64,000 nucleotides of DNA from Podospora pseudoanserina (Eukaryota > Ascomycota > Sordariomycetes > Sordariales > Podosporaceae). A model generated the notes under the pieces. The model had not been told where the DNA came from and did no database searches. It was given only the letters and a program-made list of their open reading frames with translations. Numbering within the stretch: the stretch's first letter is position 1; the number at the start of each line of letters is the position of its first letter. The position numbers and the translations under genes are program-made. The stretch covers positions 1,426,001-1,490,000 of the forward strand of contig NW_026946671.1 of assembly GCF_035222485.1 (NCBI RefSeq), read 5' to 3'. Shown in pieces: positions 23,214 to 35,352 of the stretch.

Positions 23214-25593
23214 GGCTGCGGGCACCTCGAGATGCTTCGCTCGGAGTGGGTTGCGTCGTCGTTTGCGATGCGATGTTGGAGTTGCTTGTGTCGCAGAGGG
23301 TTTGGGGCCTTTGGGCTCGAAAGTGGGAGGGGGGACCCGCTCAGCGACGGCGGAGGCGGGTCACTGTCGAGCCAAGCAACCGGGCAAGGTCTCAGGGATG
23401 GAGCCGTTTCTCAGCACGTCCTGAGCTTGGAGCCTAGGTCACAGCAGGACAGGGGGGCTTGGGATCTTCTCTTGTTTTGCGCGAGCTAGGAGAAGCGGGA
23501 GAGAGAGCAGAACAAAAAAAGGATGGACGAGAAATAGCTAGGACAGACGGATCAGGATCTCATTGTGCCAGAGGTAGGAGGTACCTGTTTTTTGGGGGTT
23601 TGAAAGAGCTGAGTTTGGCGGGAGTGGGAAAGTTTGGGAGAGCAACACCACGCACTGCACCTACGGCACCGTGGGGACCACACGATTTGGCTGTGTCACG
23701 TCAGCGCCAACGTGAAAGCAATTTGCAAAGTAATCGCTCGGTAGCCAGCTTCGGGCTGCCTGTTGGCAATTCCTTTTTCGACGGAATTGGCTCTTTACTC
23801 ATTTTACTGTCTACAAAATGGCATTTCCCCTGTCGTTGCGAGAAAACTCTTTATCTTGTTCTCTATCTTGTCGTTTCAGGTCTGCCTGTGGCAGCTGGAG
23901 GTCTTTGGCACACACATGCCACACACGACACAACAAGATGTGGCCCAAGCTTGATACCACCGAATACGCGCGAGAGGGGCAAAAAAACCGCTGATCTGGC
24001 ATCTGAATGTTACCGCATTACGACACTTTTCGCGATGATCCTTCCAAGCTGATTTCAGCAAGATAAAGAATGTTACTAAATCTATATTAACAGAGGGTGC
24101 AGCGCGATAACAGAGATGCATATCAAGTGTGGTCTTCGGGATCCAACCGGGTGTGTGAGCAAGAATCAGTTGCCATACCTAGACGGGGATGCAGCTATTC
24201 ATTCAAACTTCCACGCCACTCGAAAAGCCGGGATTCTCTTGACCCTCAGTGTATGAGGTGGCTGAACATGACTACAGAGTTTCGTCTTGATGGCTGGCAT
24301 AATCACAAACCTACCTCCGTAAATGATATCAGTGACCACCCTCTTCGATAGCGACTTACAGTGGTTGCATTCTGGTGCTGGTCCCCGCCTGGGTTCACCG
24401 TCGACTATTCGAATTGAGGACACCAAGGCTACAGAGGTTGTCATTGGGGTTCAATCTGAAGATGAACAGACGTCAGCAAACTTGTGATGTTGGGCATCAA
24501 CTCCTCAACCCCCCATGTCTCAATGCCCCTTCAAGCAGCAGGAGTCAGCATAGCCGCCCGTCTTTCCGCAGCAGTCAAGCAATCGTCCGGCCCAGAAAAA
24601 AAAAACCTTTTCCCCTGCTGTTTGCATGCATTGGGTTGATAGCCACCGGTAAGCCAATCGTAAGAATGCCGCACCGGGCGACCAATCAAGATCCGAGCTG
24701 CTGCACACAGATATCACCACTTCGTACAACTTCTCACAGCTCAAAAGATGAAAATGCGTAGTAGTAGAAGGAAAAAAGGGGAATCATCGACTTTCCAATT
24801 CATAACCCTGGCGTGGTTTTTGCCCGTTAGGCCCATTGTGTCCAAACCTTAGCACCGAATTTTTACAATCTTCCCGCTTTCCATCCCAATCCAGTCCCCA
24901 GTCCAAGTGCATACTCCATCCGATATTAGGTGTCGGTCGTGGGACCTGTCAGGAAAAGAAGACAGACGTACAGGAAAACTAGCCGAGCGACTCCACGTTC
25001 CACCTTTTAATAGAGCGAGTATACCAAAAATGTCGTGTTCTCATCAGATATCAAGAGCAATGAGAAAATGGGAAGTCAAGCTAAGGAAAAGGGCCCGAAA
25101 GTGTGCTCCCATGTGGTATCCTGAGCAGTGAAGAAGAAAAAGAACAGATCAAATCATTGTGAGAGGCGTTAGTCAGATCAGAACCAGAGAAAAAACAAAG
25201 CTACAAAATCCCAAGAAATGTCGAAAGTCCAAGATCAAAATCAAACCAAAATCAGAAAAGATCAACAGAGGTAAATCGTGACGTGAAAATATCACCAGCA
25301 AAGAAGAGAAACAACAGAGAGAAAACGCATTCGAAAACGAGAAGAGTAAAGCATCCGAAGAGAGGAGGAAGAAACGCAATAGCAGGCCCCAGATCCCAAA
25401 CCCATATTCCCGAAATATCCATCCGAACCGTTGTTCATCGTTCAGATGATTCTCAAACCGCATGGCGAGCGCGAACGATACGACGTGGATTCATGCGCCC
25501 ACGCGCCAGGGCCTTCTGGCCAGATGAAAGAAAGGAAAGAGGCTTCGCAACTTTTCCGCCGCCGCATCTCTGGTATCGACGAGACCCGGACAA
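23214..25593. other. Long region upstream of YAK1 and downstream of PUB1
   Basis: About 2.4 kb. It probably holds the YAK1 promoter and a long 5' leader on the right of its start codon, plus the PUB1 3' UTR near 25100-25593, which is A/G-rich on the plus strand. Short open frames are present but none is supported by a domain. No tRNA or repeat was recognised. Confidence 0.5.
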
Positions 25594-27295
25594 CTAACCC
25601 TGGTAACCAGAATAGCCGTTGTTGCCAAAGTTCTGAGGCGGGGCCTGGCCCTGGTTCCACTGCTGAGCATTGTTCGGGTTCGGACCCTGACCGCGCCCGT
25701 AACCGCCAGCACTGGGGGGACCACTGTAGCCCATGGGGCCACCGCCGTACGCAGCAGGAGACTGAGCCTGAGCTCCAGTGTAAGCGGCCTGCTGACCAGG
25801 ACCAAAGTTGCCTACAAACACGGTTAGCTAGTTGGTTGCAATCGCGATCGGAATGGAGAAAGAACATACCACCGTACTGGTTAAAGTAGGTAGAAGGAGT
25901 TCCTGGATAAGCGGGGGTCTGCGCGCTCTGAGGGCTGTACGCCTGGTTGGGATCGAACTGAGCCTGCTGAGCCTGAGGAGTCTTGTCCTTGCCCCACTAT
26001 ATATTGTACTGTTAGCACTCGAACATGACAAAGTCAGGATGAAAGAATGGTACATACGCTGCACTTGAGGGGGCGACCATTGACATTGTAGCCGTTCAAC
26101 TGGCAAATGGCCATGGCCGCATTTTCATGGGTGTCCATCTTGATGAAGGCAAAACCACGGTCCGCCTGGAAGCGCGACTCAACCACAAAACCAAAGTTCT
26201 GGAAAAGCGGGACCAAGTCGTTCTGGGTGGTGTACGGGGTCAAGTTGCCCACGTAGCAAGTTGTCTGCCAGGCCGGAGTCTGATTGACAATCATATCGTA
26301 AGAGTGAACGCCGTGGGTGGGGAAGTGATGATGGCCGTAGGGGGTCGTCGGGGTCATGCCCATCTGCTGCATGGCCTGCTGCTGGGCAATCGAAGGCTGG
26401 CCCTTCTGGTTGGCCCAGTTGCAACGGATGGCGCGAGAACCGAGCCACTCGCCGTCCATGGAGCTCAAAGCCTTCTCAGCCTCGGGACGGTCGCGGAAAG
26501 CAACGAAGCCATAACCGCGAGAACGGCCAGTCTTCATATCCCACATGACACGAGCCTCGGAAACTGAGCCGAAAGCGGAAAAGGCCTGAAGAAGTACCTC
26601 ATCGTTGACCTCGTTAGAAAGATCGCCAACAAAGATGTGGAAGTGGTTCGAAGTGTCCTCCTTGTTCGTGTTGTTCGACTGATAAGCCCAGTTGACACGA
26701 ATTTCCTGTACAGAAAAAGCGTCAGCTTCAAGTAACAAATCATCCAAGAAAACTCGAACTTACAGCCTGGTGAACACGACGGCCGTTCAAAGTCTGCATG
26801 GCACGCTCAGCCGAGCCGGGATCATCATATTCAACGAAGCCATAATTGTAACCCTTCGCCTGTGGCATTCAAGTCAGTCAATGTTGCTTTGTATCAGGCC
26901 ATGAACTCGATAGTGCGACTCACGTTCTTGTCCGGGATGATCTTGACGTTCTGGACATGTCCAGTGGTCTCGAAGATTTGACGGAGAACGTCTTCGGTGA
27001 CGCGGGGGTCGAGGCCACCCACGTAAAGGGCCCGTTTGTTGGGCTCGGGAGCGGCACGACGGGCGAAGGGGCCACCGCTCGTGGGAGAGATGATCCCACT
27101 CTTGTCGCCGCCGCCCAACGGCGATGTGATCGCAGTTGGGATGGGGTTGGTGTTCTGCGGGATATGGAGGGGCGGCGGGGGCATGTGCGCCGGGTTGCCA
27201 TTGCCCTGGCCGTTCTCGTAGCCGGGCGCGCCGGCGTTGGCCTGGGGAGGAGGGGGGAGTTGGCCGGAGGCCGAAGCGGAACCGTTGTCAGCCAT
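25594..27295 (-). CDS. PUB1: Triple-RRM poly(U)-binding protein (Pub1/TIA-1 family)
   Basis: Five exons: 27295-26924, 26859-26764, 26705-26058, 25996-25870, 25811-25594, encoding 486 residues. A Gly/Pro/Asn-rich N-terminus is followed by three RRMs: RRM1 from about residue 86 (RALYVGGLDPRV ... KGYNYGFVEY), RRM2 from about 178 (FHIFVGDLSNEVNDEVL ... SRGYGFVAF) and RRM3 from about 303 (TTCYVGNLTPYTTQNDL ... DRGFAFIKM). The RNP1 and RNP2 aromatic residues are present in each. RRM3 ends with the conserved CSWGKD junction made by splicing. The tail is Gln/Gly/Pro/Tyr-rich and prion-like. Yeast Pub1 and animal TIA-1 bind U/A-rich mRNA elements and assemble stress granules. The same role is inferred. 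It shares a 2.1 kb divergent upstream region with the acidic-tailed gene. Confidence 0.95.
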
Positions 27296-29444
27296 TTTGT
27301 TTGTTTGTTCGCTGGTGGCCGGTGGATGTTTATACGGAAGTTCTTGAAGAGTTCGAAGAATCGCGACGTTGGGCGAAGCTGGCAAGGAAGACTGTCGTCT
27401 TCTTGGCAAAAGAAAGCCCCACTGTGAAGCTGGGCCGGCAAGGAAGCAAGCGAGCAAGAATACTTTGCGAAAAAAAGAACCGGAGTGCTGGTTCCTGTTG
27501 TCGCAAAGTGGAGAGAGATGTGAAAGAAGAGGAAAAGCGTCAAATAGAGCAGAAAAAATTCCGACTCTTGTAGTCGCGACTGAACCTGGCGGGGCTGTTT
27601 TGAGCCTGGCCAACGATGCGAGATGCGGAAAGCGGGGGGGATAACGACAGCGTCAGCGCCTCCTTCCCGGTGTCGATGGATTCCGCTGAGTTCCGCGCCG
27701 AGAGTGTACGGGGGTAGAAGCTTGGAGTTGAGGGCTGTCGTCCTAGCTTTGCGATACTTGCGATATGACAGCTAACGGTAGGAAAGCGGAGACAAGCTCA
27801 GCCAGGCAAAACTGAAAGGTAAGGTTGGTGATGATGATAAGAGAAACCGAGACCAACAGTGAGAAAAACAGACAATCAAAGGAGAAACCCCCGAGAGTTG
27901 CTAGCAGCTGGCAGCCCGGTATCTGCGCCGACTACTTGACGAAGGAGAGGGGAAACAAGAGAGAAAAAACCCAGAGAGTGAGGAGAGCAAGGAGGTGATG
28001 AGAGGGGAAGGATTTTGCTCCAATCGTGCCATTGTCCTGGAATTGAGAGAAGCGGCACACAGTGCGGCGGCACCTTGATTGGGAGGGACGGCCTGGCCCC
28101 TCTGGAGCACGCTATGCCTATCGGTGATCCGTGCTCTGAAGTCGTCCCGTGTGTCTCCCTGCAGGGCAGCTGTCAATTGGCCTGGATGTAGTGGCCAGCC
28201 TTCTATCACGCAAGGCTATCTACGGGGAACCGAGGAGGGGTGGTGTTGGTGTTGGTGGGAGCGTTTACCAGGCACCAACCATTAACGGAGGCTGTTTGGG
28301 GCCATCTAGAGAGAGATGGAGGGACGAGTACAAGTGCAACTGGACTCGTGCTGGTACGCTTCGAACACAATCACCTAGTTGCCTGTTTGCGTTCTGGATG
28401 TGGCGTGTTTGCTAGCCGAGTCTTTGGCTGTCCCAAGCAAGGCCAAGTGAAGTGGCATGCATGCATGTTCCAAAGCATTCGCATCTTGTGCGTCTCACCC
28501 CAAGGCAACATCTGCCTAGCTGTAGCCCGAGATGCTAGGGCACACACATGCTTAAGTTCCTGTCACGCAAGGCCTCGTTGTTTTAAAGACAAAAGGGTTT
28601 CCTCCATTTCTTGAGGGGCAAAAAGGGCAAAAGGAGCAAAAGAATACTTGTATAATTCGAGTACAAAATCATAAAAACCACAGGAAACCCTGGGCACGTG
28701 AGATACAACGCTTCAGCACTGGCCCTGCCCACTGCACCAAATAAAAAAAATAAGCTTAAAGACGGGGATACTTGTATATATATATATATATATACATACC
28801 TTATCTTTCTATCGGGCAGATGTTATTTTCTCCTACAATTTCTTCTCCGCCAGTTTGAAAAGGTCTTTCCATCTATTCCTTTGTTGCGTTTGCTCACTGA
28901 TTGCTTTCGGTTCACTGGGATAACACTTGTGAGTGAGATAGGGGAGCACTGGGGGCAGCTCTTAAGAAACGAACTGGCCCCACCCACCTATGGGGTGCCC
29001 CACTACAATTTCTCTCATTGGTCACCAGGCAACGATATACTCTGGAGTAGAGAAGCGCTGTAAGCAATCAAGTCAGGGTCAACGACTTCAACTTCCAAAG
29101 CTTTCAGCAACTGAGAGCAAGGATTTTGAGAGCTAAAACCAGGATTTAATATATCGCCTTTTCAAGTTTGTTTTTCTTGTCAGGCCCGCTTTTTGGCAAA
29201 GACAAACGACTGGAATGGGGATAAGGACCATTGTCAGTTGTTGGTGTGTTTGAGTGTCTGTTTTCTTCTCGCCAACCACCCAACCAATCCCGCCAAGTCC
29301 TACCGTACTCACAAGGAACTCCTGGGACGGACGCGCTCCACGATCCATATCATCGGTACCACGCAGCACTTCATTCCGGTCCTCGGCCTCAACACCATCT
29401 GCCCACTCACCACAGCTGGGTAACATCTTCAGCATCAACTCAGG
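27296..29444. other. Divergent promoter region, 2.1 kb
   Basis: Lies between the divergent PUB1 and acidic-tailed genes. It contains a TA dinucleotide tract (listed separately), a CACGTG near 28697 and several A-rich runs. Open frames exist on both strands but look random in composition. No RNA gene was recognised. Confidence 0.5.
28775..28794. repeat. (TA)10 microsatellite
   Basis: A perfect TA dinucleotide tract of 20 bases in the intergenic region upstream of the acidic-tailed gene. Confidence 0.95.
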
Positions 29445-30758
29445 ATGGCGGCACCCTCTGCTTCTCAAGTGAGAGCGCCTAAAGTGCCTGTGCTTGAACC
29501 TCTTGAGAAGGGACTCAACGAAATAGTACGCTTCTTTTCACAGAAGACCATGGCACATGTCTCTGTCTAACACAACCTCCAGCTTGTCCTCACCGGTAAG
29601 GCCTTCAGAGCAGCTGGCAAAGATCCCAAGAAGGGAACACCGCAAGAGACAGCCGCAGCCATCAACGCGCAGGTCCCGGCGGTGATAGGAAGATTCAACA
29701 ATGCGCTGGATGATCTAGAGTGTGATCTCGTAAGTCAAGGTCTTCCAACCGCCAGTGGCCAATGAGCGAACACTTAGCAATATCAGCTGCGAGCAAAAGC
29801 CGTCCTCCTTCGAGATCTGAATCAGTTGAAGGCAAACCAGAAACCACCTCCACCGCCAAAACAAAAGCCGGTAGCTCCTTCAGCTGCCTCCATCCCGCCG
29901 GCGCCTATAGAGTCGCCTGTCATGGCAAAGAAAGCTCAGGTCTTCAAGGGAAATATGCCAGGCTCCAGTCGACCAGCGCCTTCGCCTGTGGCTGTTCCTG
30001 TACATCCCACCAAACAGGAGAACAAACCAGTGGCACCCATTCCAAACATGGGGGGCATTGATCTCTCGTCTCCCGAACTGAAGCACTCACCCAGTCCGAA
30101 AACAGTCCCACGGAGCAAGCCGGTGAAGAACTCACCGCAGTTGGCTTCAGTGGCTGCTGCTGCCGCTGCCGCAGGACGACCTGCCAGTGCTCCGCCCAAG
30201 AAGGAATCCAAGATCCTCCCACCGCAGATCCCTAGGCCGGGTACTGCGGCACCACAGTTTCCTTCCGGGCCTGCTACCATGCAGGCCAAAGCCGCTTCAG
30301 TTCCTGCTCGGAACATGTCCGCATCTCCAGCCATGGCGAACAGCACGCCTGTTGCTGGAGCGGCACCACAACAATCCCAGGGGCTTCCACAGGCCAGCAG
30401 CGACAACTTCTTCACCGATATGACCTTTACTGTTGCACCTTCAGCCGAACAGCCAGGTCAGCACCAGCAACCACAGCAAATCGATATGAGCAAGCTTGAT
30501 GGTTCGAATAACTTTGGTGTGGGGTCCGGATCATCGACCATGGACGTTGACAACGAGATTGACAACTTGTTTGAAGACATAAGCATGAATATGGACTACA
30601 ATTTGGAAGGAGGTGATTCTGCGGGCGATAACAGCAACTTCAACGACATGTACTTTGACCTGGAGGCCAGCAGCGGTGCTGCCACTTCGGGCAACAACAA
30701 TAATAACGGCGGCGGCGGCAATAATCTTGGGCTGGATGATTTCGGGTTCCCTCAATAA
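29445..30758 (+). CDS. Acidic-tailed Pro/Ala-rich protein, possible Mediator tail subunit (Med2/Med29-like)
   Basis: Three exons: 29445-29525, 29583-29729 and 29787-30758, encoding 399 residues. The first ~95 residues form predicted helices with conserved-looking hydrophobic spacing (PVLEPLEKGLNEILVLTGKA, then PAVIGRFNNALDDLECDLLR and DLNQLKAN). The middle is a Pro/Ala/Ser/Lys-rich disordered linker. The last 80 residues are very acidic with Asn and aromatic residues (DVDNEIDNLFEDISMNMDY ... FNDMYFDLEASSG, ending GLDDFGFPQ), resembling an activation-type domain. A helical N-terminus plus an acidic, Asn-rich tail recalls fungal Med2, but this is resemblance, not a demonstrated match. The fallback call is an uncharacterised fungal nuclear protein. 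The gene model itself is well supported by in-phase introns. Confidence 0.75.
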
Positions 30759-31021
30759 TGGGTGGTTATGGCAGAGGTGCGGGGTCTGGAGTTGTTCTTT
30801 GAAGCGTTACGGCATAGCGAATGGATCAAACGGAAGTTGCAGGCAAAGTCGAATAATTCTTGTGGTCTCTCTTTTAGTGGTGATATGATATTGTGTAGCA
30901 CGATGATAAGAACATGAAATATATGCAAACGAATTACTACTTGCAGGTCAACCCTCAAGGCCCCTGAGTAACAACAGGAAATATATACAAAACGAACCAC
31001 CACTTCCCAGCCAGCCACTCT

Positions 31022-32322
31022 CTAAGGCCCCTGAGTAACAGCATACAACCCCTGAATCTTTTGCCTGAACCTCTCATTCCTCCACCCCTTCCACTCCCGA
31101 TCCATCAACCCCCACGTCTCGTCATAATCCACCGTCCCCTCCCTGATATAGTAACCCCCCTGGATAGCCCAAACAGCCCACTCGGCATCGTTCCCCTCGA
31201 GGTACCCCACCAAACAGTCCAAATACCTATGATCCTGCTCGTTGAGGCCCCCGTACTGAGAGTCGACCTCACTCCCCTGCATCCCAACCCCAAACTCGCT
31301 CATGATTAAAGGTCCAGTGTAGGGCCTGTCCTGCTCCAGCACAAACCCAGACCAGAACCCATACCCAGCCTTGACCAAGTCACAGTTTTTGAACGGGTCG
31401 GGGAATGTCACGGTGAAAGAGTAAGCGTGCATCTCCCAGACGTTTTTCCCCTCCCACCCGGAGGTGTCGAGCATTCTGGTCTTGAGATGCACCAGATCAG
31501 TTGACGACTGGGCGCCCCCGACGAAGATGAGCAAGTCTTTGTTTGCTTGATGGACTAGATTGCCCGCTCTCTGGATGTTGGCGTACCAGTCCCTTCTGCC
31601 GTTCAAGTCCTGCAGGAGAAACGCGCGAAGTTCGTTACGTAAACCGAGGCCGACGACGCCGGGGTGGGACTTTGCCCAGGTGGCCATGAAAGCTAGGGAG
31701 GAGAGCCAGGAGGAGGTGGAAAAGAAGCGGGAGTTGAAGGGGTTGTAGCCGGAGGCGGTGTCCCACCAGCCGTTGCCGTCGGTGAGGTTGCAGCACCAGG
31801 AGGCTTTGGAGACGTGGTTATCGAGGATGGTGATTATTCCTTTCGACCAGAGGGTGTCGACTACGGCGGCAAAAACGTCGAGGGTGGTGGTGTTGGGGGT
31901 TATCCAGGGGTTTTTGGTGATTATCAGGGGGTAGATGTCGTTTATCAGGGCGGGCTTGGACTGCTGCTGGGAGACGGTGGTGAAGGAGGTGTGGACGGGG
32001 GTGGTGGGGCCGGAGAAGGTGAGGTCTGAGGAGAAGGTGAGGCGGACGCAGTTGAAGTTTTGGGTGGCGATCCAGGTGGTGATGTAGTCGAGGGGTTGGC
32101 GGGAGAGGCCCTCGGGGATGTTTGTCTCCAGATGGCCGGCCCAGTTGATGCAGCGGAGTTTGACGCGCTTGTTATTTGCGTCGAGGATCCAGCGGGAGGA
32201 GGCTGATAGGGGAGGGGTGGGGGGGTAATCACTCCCGGGGTTGGGGCTGGGTCTTGAGGGAGAGGGTTGGGGAGGGCGGATATGCCCGTGACGAGGGTGA
32301 GAAGGAGTGACAGGATCTTCAT
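31022..32322 (-). CDS. Secreted glycoside hydrolase family 5 enzyme, with an apparent frame break after the signal peptide
   Basis: The ATG at 32322 (CACCATGAAG) starts a good signal peptide, MKILSLLLTLVTGISALP. The catalytic frame is a different one. It reads PPTPPLSASSRWILDANNKR, then LRCINWAGHLETN, and stays open without introns to the stop at 31022. GH5 features include the acid/base Glu in GLGLRNELRAF and the nucleophile Glu in PLIMSEFGVGM, plus the fungal ILDNHVSKASWCCNLTDGN segment. The two frames can be joined only if one base is missing (or two are extra) between about 32215 and 32320. A C7 run on the coding strand (32219-32225) lies there. No GT-AG intron of normal size bridges the frames. 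Either the assembly has an indel or the gene is newly broken. GH5 enzymes cleave beta-glucans or mannans outside the cell; substrate not assignable. Confidence 0.85.
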
Positions 32323-34023
32323 GGTGCTGGTTGAAGAAACAGACCTGCTCAGAGGAAATAGAAAGGGAAGCCTCAAAGGGTAGATATACCCTCCCCTGGA
32401 CGAGTCAAGTCTTCCCCCGGTGACAAGCAACGGCTATTAGCCCCCTCTCGGTTGGACAGAGTATTATTCGACAAAGTAATCAGTCTCTCAAACACCAGTC
32501 ATGAAAACCACCATCCAAAAAAACGAATGTAAGGTATGAAGAAGGAATCGTGAACCACAAAAAGTCCAAGAACCACTTACACTCTCGCCACCGTCCATAC
32601 CACCCATCTATATACTCTCCCATCTCAACGAACATCCTCCCCTACACCACCCATTAGCCACCCCCTATCTTTTCCCTCCCCTTTCACAGGCTGGATAGGT
32701 CACCGGTCAAACAACCAATAACCAAACAAAACCCGGGTGGGTTACAATCTGCCATCAAAAACAGGGTTTCGTACCTCCGTGACGTTACCTACCTACCACC
32801 ACCGCTCACCGCACACGTTTCCATCAAATTGATCCCCCAAACCCCATGAAAAAAAAACAATCATTCGGTAGTAATCAACAAAGTCAAAGCTGACTTTGTA
32901 TGTTACCTTTCTCGCTAACCCCCTGCCCAACCCATCTGATTGGCCACCCATTAGATACGCACCTGTGACCGGGCTTTTCCTCTTCAACGAATAACAGCCC
33001 CACCCTCACATCCCAAACCCCTTGCAGCATATAAAGTCCCTTTCCATTCGTATTATTCCTTAAAACCCTTCGCTCCCCTAAATCTGCCGAAGAACGGGAT
33101 CAAATATTGCCACCATCAAGAAGGCAAAACGAGGTCTACTTGCTCCCGTCCGCCAGAGATTCACTCGGCGAAAGAGCAAGTAAGTCAGGCACAGCTATCT
33201 GATTGGTCGGATGAAAATAGTGTTGAGTTATGGCACCCAAACGCCAACCACATGGACATCACTCCCACCATGTGATGATGCGGGGCTAATAACTTTCATA
33301 TGTAAATGTGAGGCCTCAGCCTGCGTGATGGCCTGTCTCGGATACCCATCTCTCTTGTGTTGTACAACAAACATCACGTCAAACCCGTCTCAGTCTGGTG
33401 ACGCTTCAAGTCAAATGCTCATACACGGGAAAAGAAGGCCAGGAATTACAGGTCAGCACCCCGAATAATATTATTCCAAAATGCTACTCTCTCTTTCCCT
33501 CCAACTTCCACACCACAACATCTTCACCCTCTATCTCTCCACCCCAAACCTCAATCTTCATCAAACCCCCAACCATAAATATATACCCCCAACCCTCTCA
33601 TCATTGCTATGTCTGCGTCATAAAGTCGTAAAGTGAAACATTAACAAAGTCCAAAAAACGAACGCACTTTCTCAACGCTATTACCAAAGCAAGCAGCCCG
33701 CCATGCTCATGCTTCTGTACCACCAAAAAAAACAAAAAAACAGTCATGTGTGTGCCATGCATGCATACGCCAAAACTATGTGTGCTAAGCCCAACCCCAA
33801 AAGTCTGTCGTGATGTGACGAGACAACAACTCCAGTCAAACTCAAACCTCTCTGTCCGAGACAAGAAAAGAGTGACTTGGCTTGTCTCATCGGGCATTCC
33901 GACAGTGTGAAAAAAAAAGAAGAAAAAAACAAAGAGAAACATGTCCAACGAACCAGAAACAAGGGTATCTATCCTTTTTGAAGAGCCAACAATGAAAATG
34001 AACACGAAAAAGAAAAAAAAGAT
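32323..34023. other. Intergenic region, 1.7 kb
   Basis: Lies between the GH5 start codon and the 3' end of the PH-domain gene, both on the minus strand. It should contain the GH5 promoter and the 3' UTR of the PH gene. The sequence is C/A-rich in the middle. I see no coding potential, RNA gene or repeat. Confidence 0.5.
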
Positions 34024-35352
34024 TCAAGCAGCGGGAGGGGCGGGTGCTGGCGCTGCCACCTTGGCTTCGAGTTCCCTCCTCTTGGCCAAGAGGCTTTTGA
34101 ATGCTCCCAGGCATCGAACCAGCGCCTCCTCGTCTGTCGCGCAAAACTTGTAGCTCTTCTCGTCCGTGATGATCTGCAAGCAGTGCTTCTTCGTCCTGCT
34201 CATGGGGTCGATATCGACCACGTTAACAATGTTGGATAGGTAGGCGATGAACAAAACTGACGACTCCGAGTCGTCCTTGTAAAGCTTGAAGTTTCTGGGT
34301 CGCAGTACGGCCCATGACTTCTTCCACTGTCGCACACCTCCCTTGCTCCTCAAAAAAGACATCCACCCTTGCCAGATGATCCGGTCAGGGTCTTGCTCGA
34401 GATTGATGCCGCTTGCCTGGCTGGCACTAGGTACGGCTTGCGCCCCTGGTGCTCCTACTCCTTGCGGCGCCTTGCTTGGTCCGCTCGATGCCGTCGGGGG
34501 AGACTGGACGCCAAGACTCTCAAATGACGCCCCGTGAACCCTCTGGACATCATAATCTGAAAAGTCCGAATGCGATGCGAGCTCAGTTCCCGACATGCCC
34601 GAGGATTCCAGATGCGATGGCCGCCGCGGGGAGGGCCTGGCAAAGGTTCGTGGCAGGGGTTCGAGCGGCTCTGGTGAGCTTGATGCGAGCCGATCCATTG
34701 CGCTCGCAGTGTTCTGCGGGTCTACTTCGTGAGTCGGAGAGGTGTTGAAGAAAGAAGGCCGTCGCACTGCCGGGCTCGCCAAAAACATCTCTTCCTCCTC
34801 CTCTTCTATCCTAGCACCCTGTCTGATCAGATCCACCCATTCTTGCGCATCTTGCTGAGACGAAGCCTGAAAGTGGTAGTTTTTGGAGGGCGAAAACAAG
34901 CCAAACACATTCGGGCGCTTGTTCTTGGGGTCTTTGAGCATGGCGACGGCAGTCAGATCTGCCAGGTGGACCTTGTGTCGGAGTTTTTCCTCTTTATCCG
35001 ACTTGTAGATTGAGAGTGTACTTGGGCGAAGGACGATGTAGCAAGTTCTCCATGTCTACCCAACGCCTTGTTAGTTATCATGACACGCACAGTCCAAGTT
35101 CAATGGTCCACCTACCTTTGTCTTTCGCGCACGCTTCTGTACGTAGCCACTCTTGATAACCCGGTCAAACTCGAAACTGCCATTTTGGTTGACTGGAGAG
35201 TAGGTGTCTGCAAGGCGGCTCATCAACCTGGCTGTCGGCTGCGGTGGGATCGCAATAGAGGTAGGCGGGAGCTCGACGTATTCGCGACGAGCCTCTTCTG
35301 GCTTGGCGCCAAGCGACATGGTCGCCAACTGTGTCTGAACCTCGGCGGCCAT
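34024..35352 (-). CDS. Double PH-domain protein (Opy1-like)
   Basis: Two exons, 35352-35116 and 35055-34024, encoding 422 residues. The first PH domain (~65-170) spans the intron: VIKSGYVQKRARKTK joins TWRTCYIVLRPSTLSIY, and it ends with AQEWVDLIRQGA. A Ser/Pro-rich disordered linker follows. The second PH domain (~285-400) begins IIWQGWMSFLRSKGGVRQWK and ends EEALVRCLGAFKSLL. This two-PH layout matches yeast Opy1, which binds phosphoinositides and dampens the PI(4)P 5-kinase at the plasma membrane. Membrane phosphoinositide binding is a family inference. The end is Ala/Pro-rich. The gene is divergent from the APH-fold kinase gene. Confidence 0.88.

Noticed and set aside
32219-32248. A possible 30-nt intron (GTGATT...CAG) in the GH5 gene
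   Set aside because: It is far too short for a spliceosomal intron, and its length is a multiple of three, so it would not mend the frame difference.
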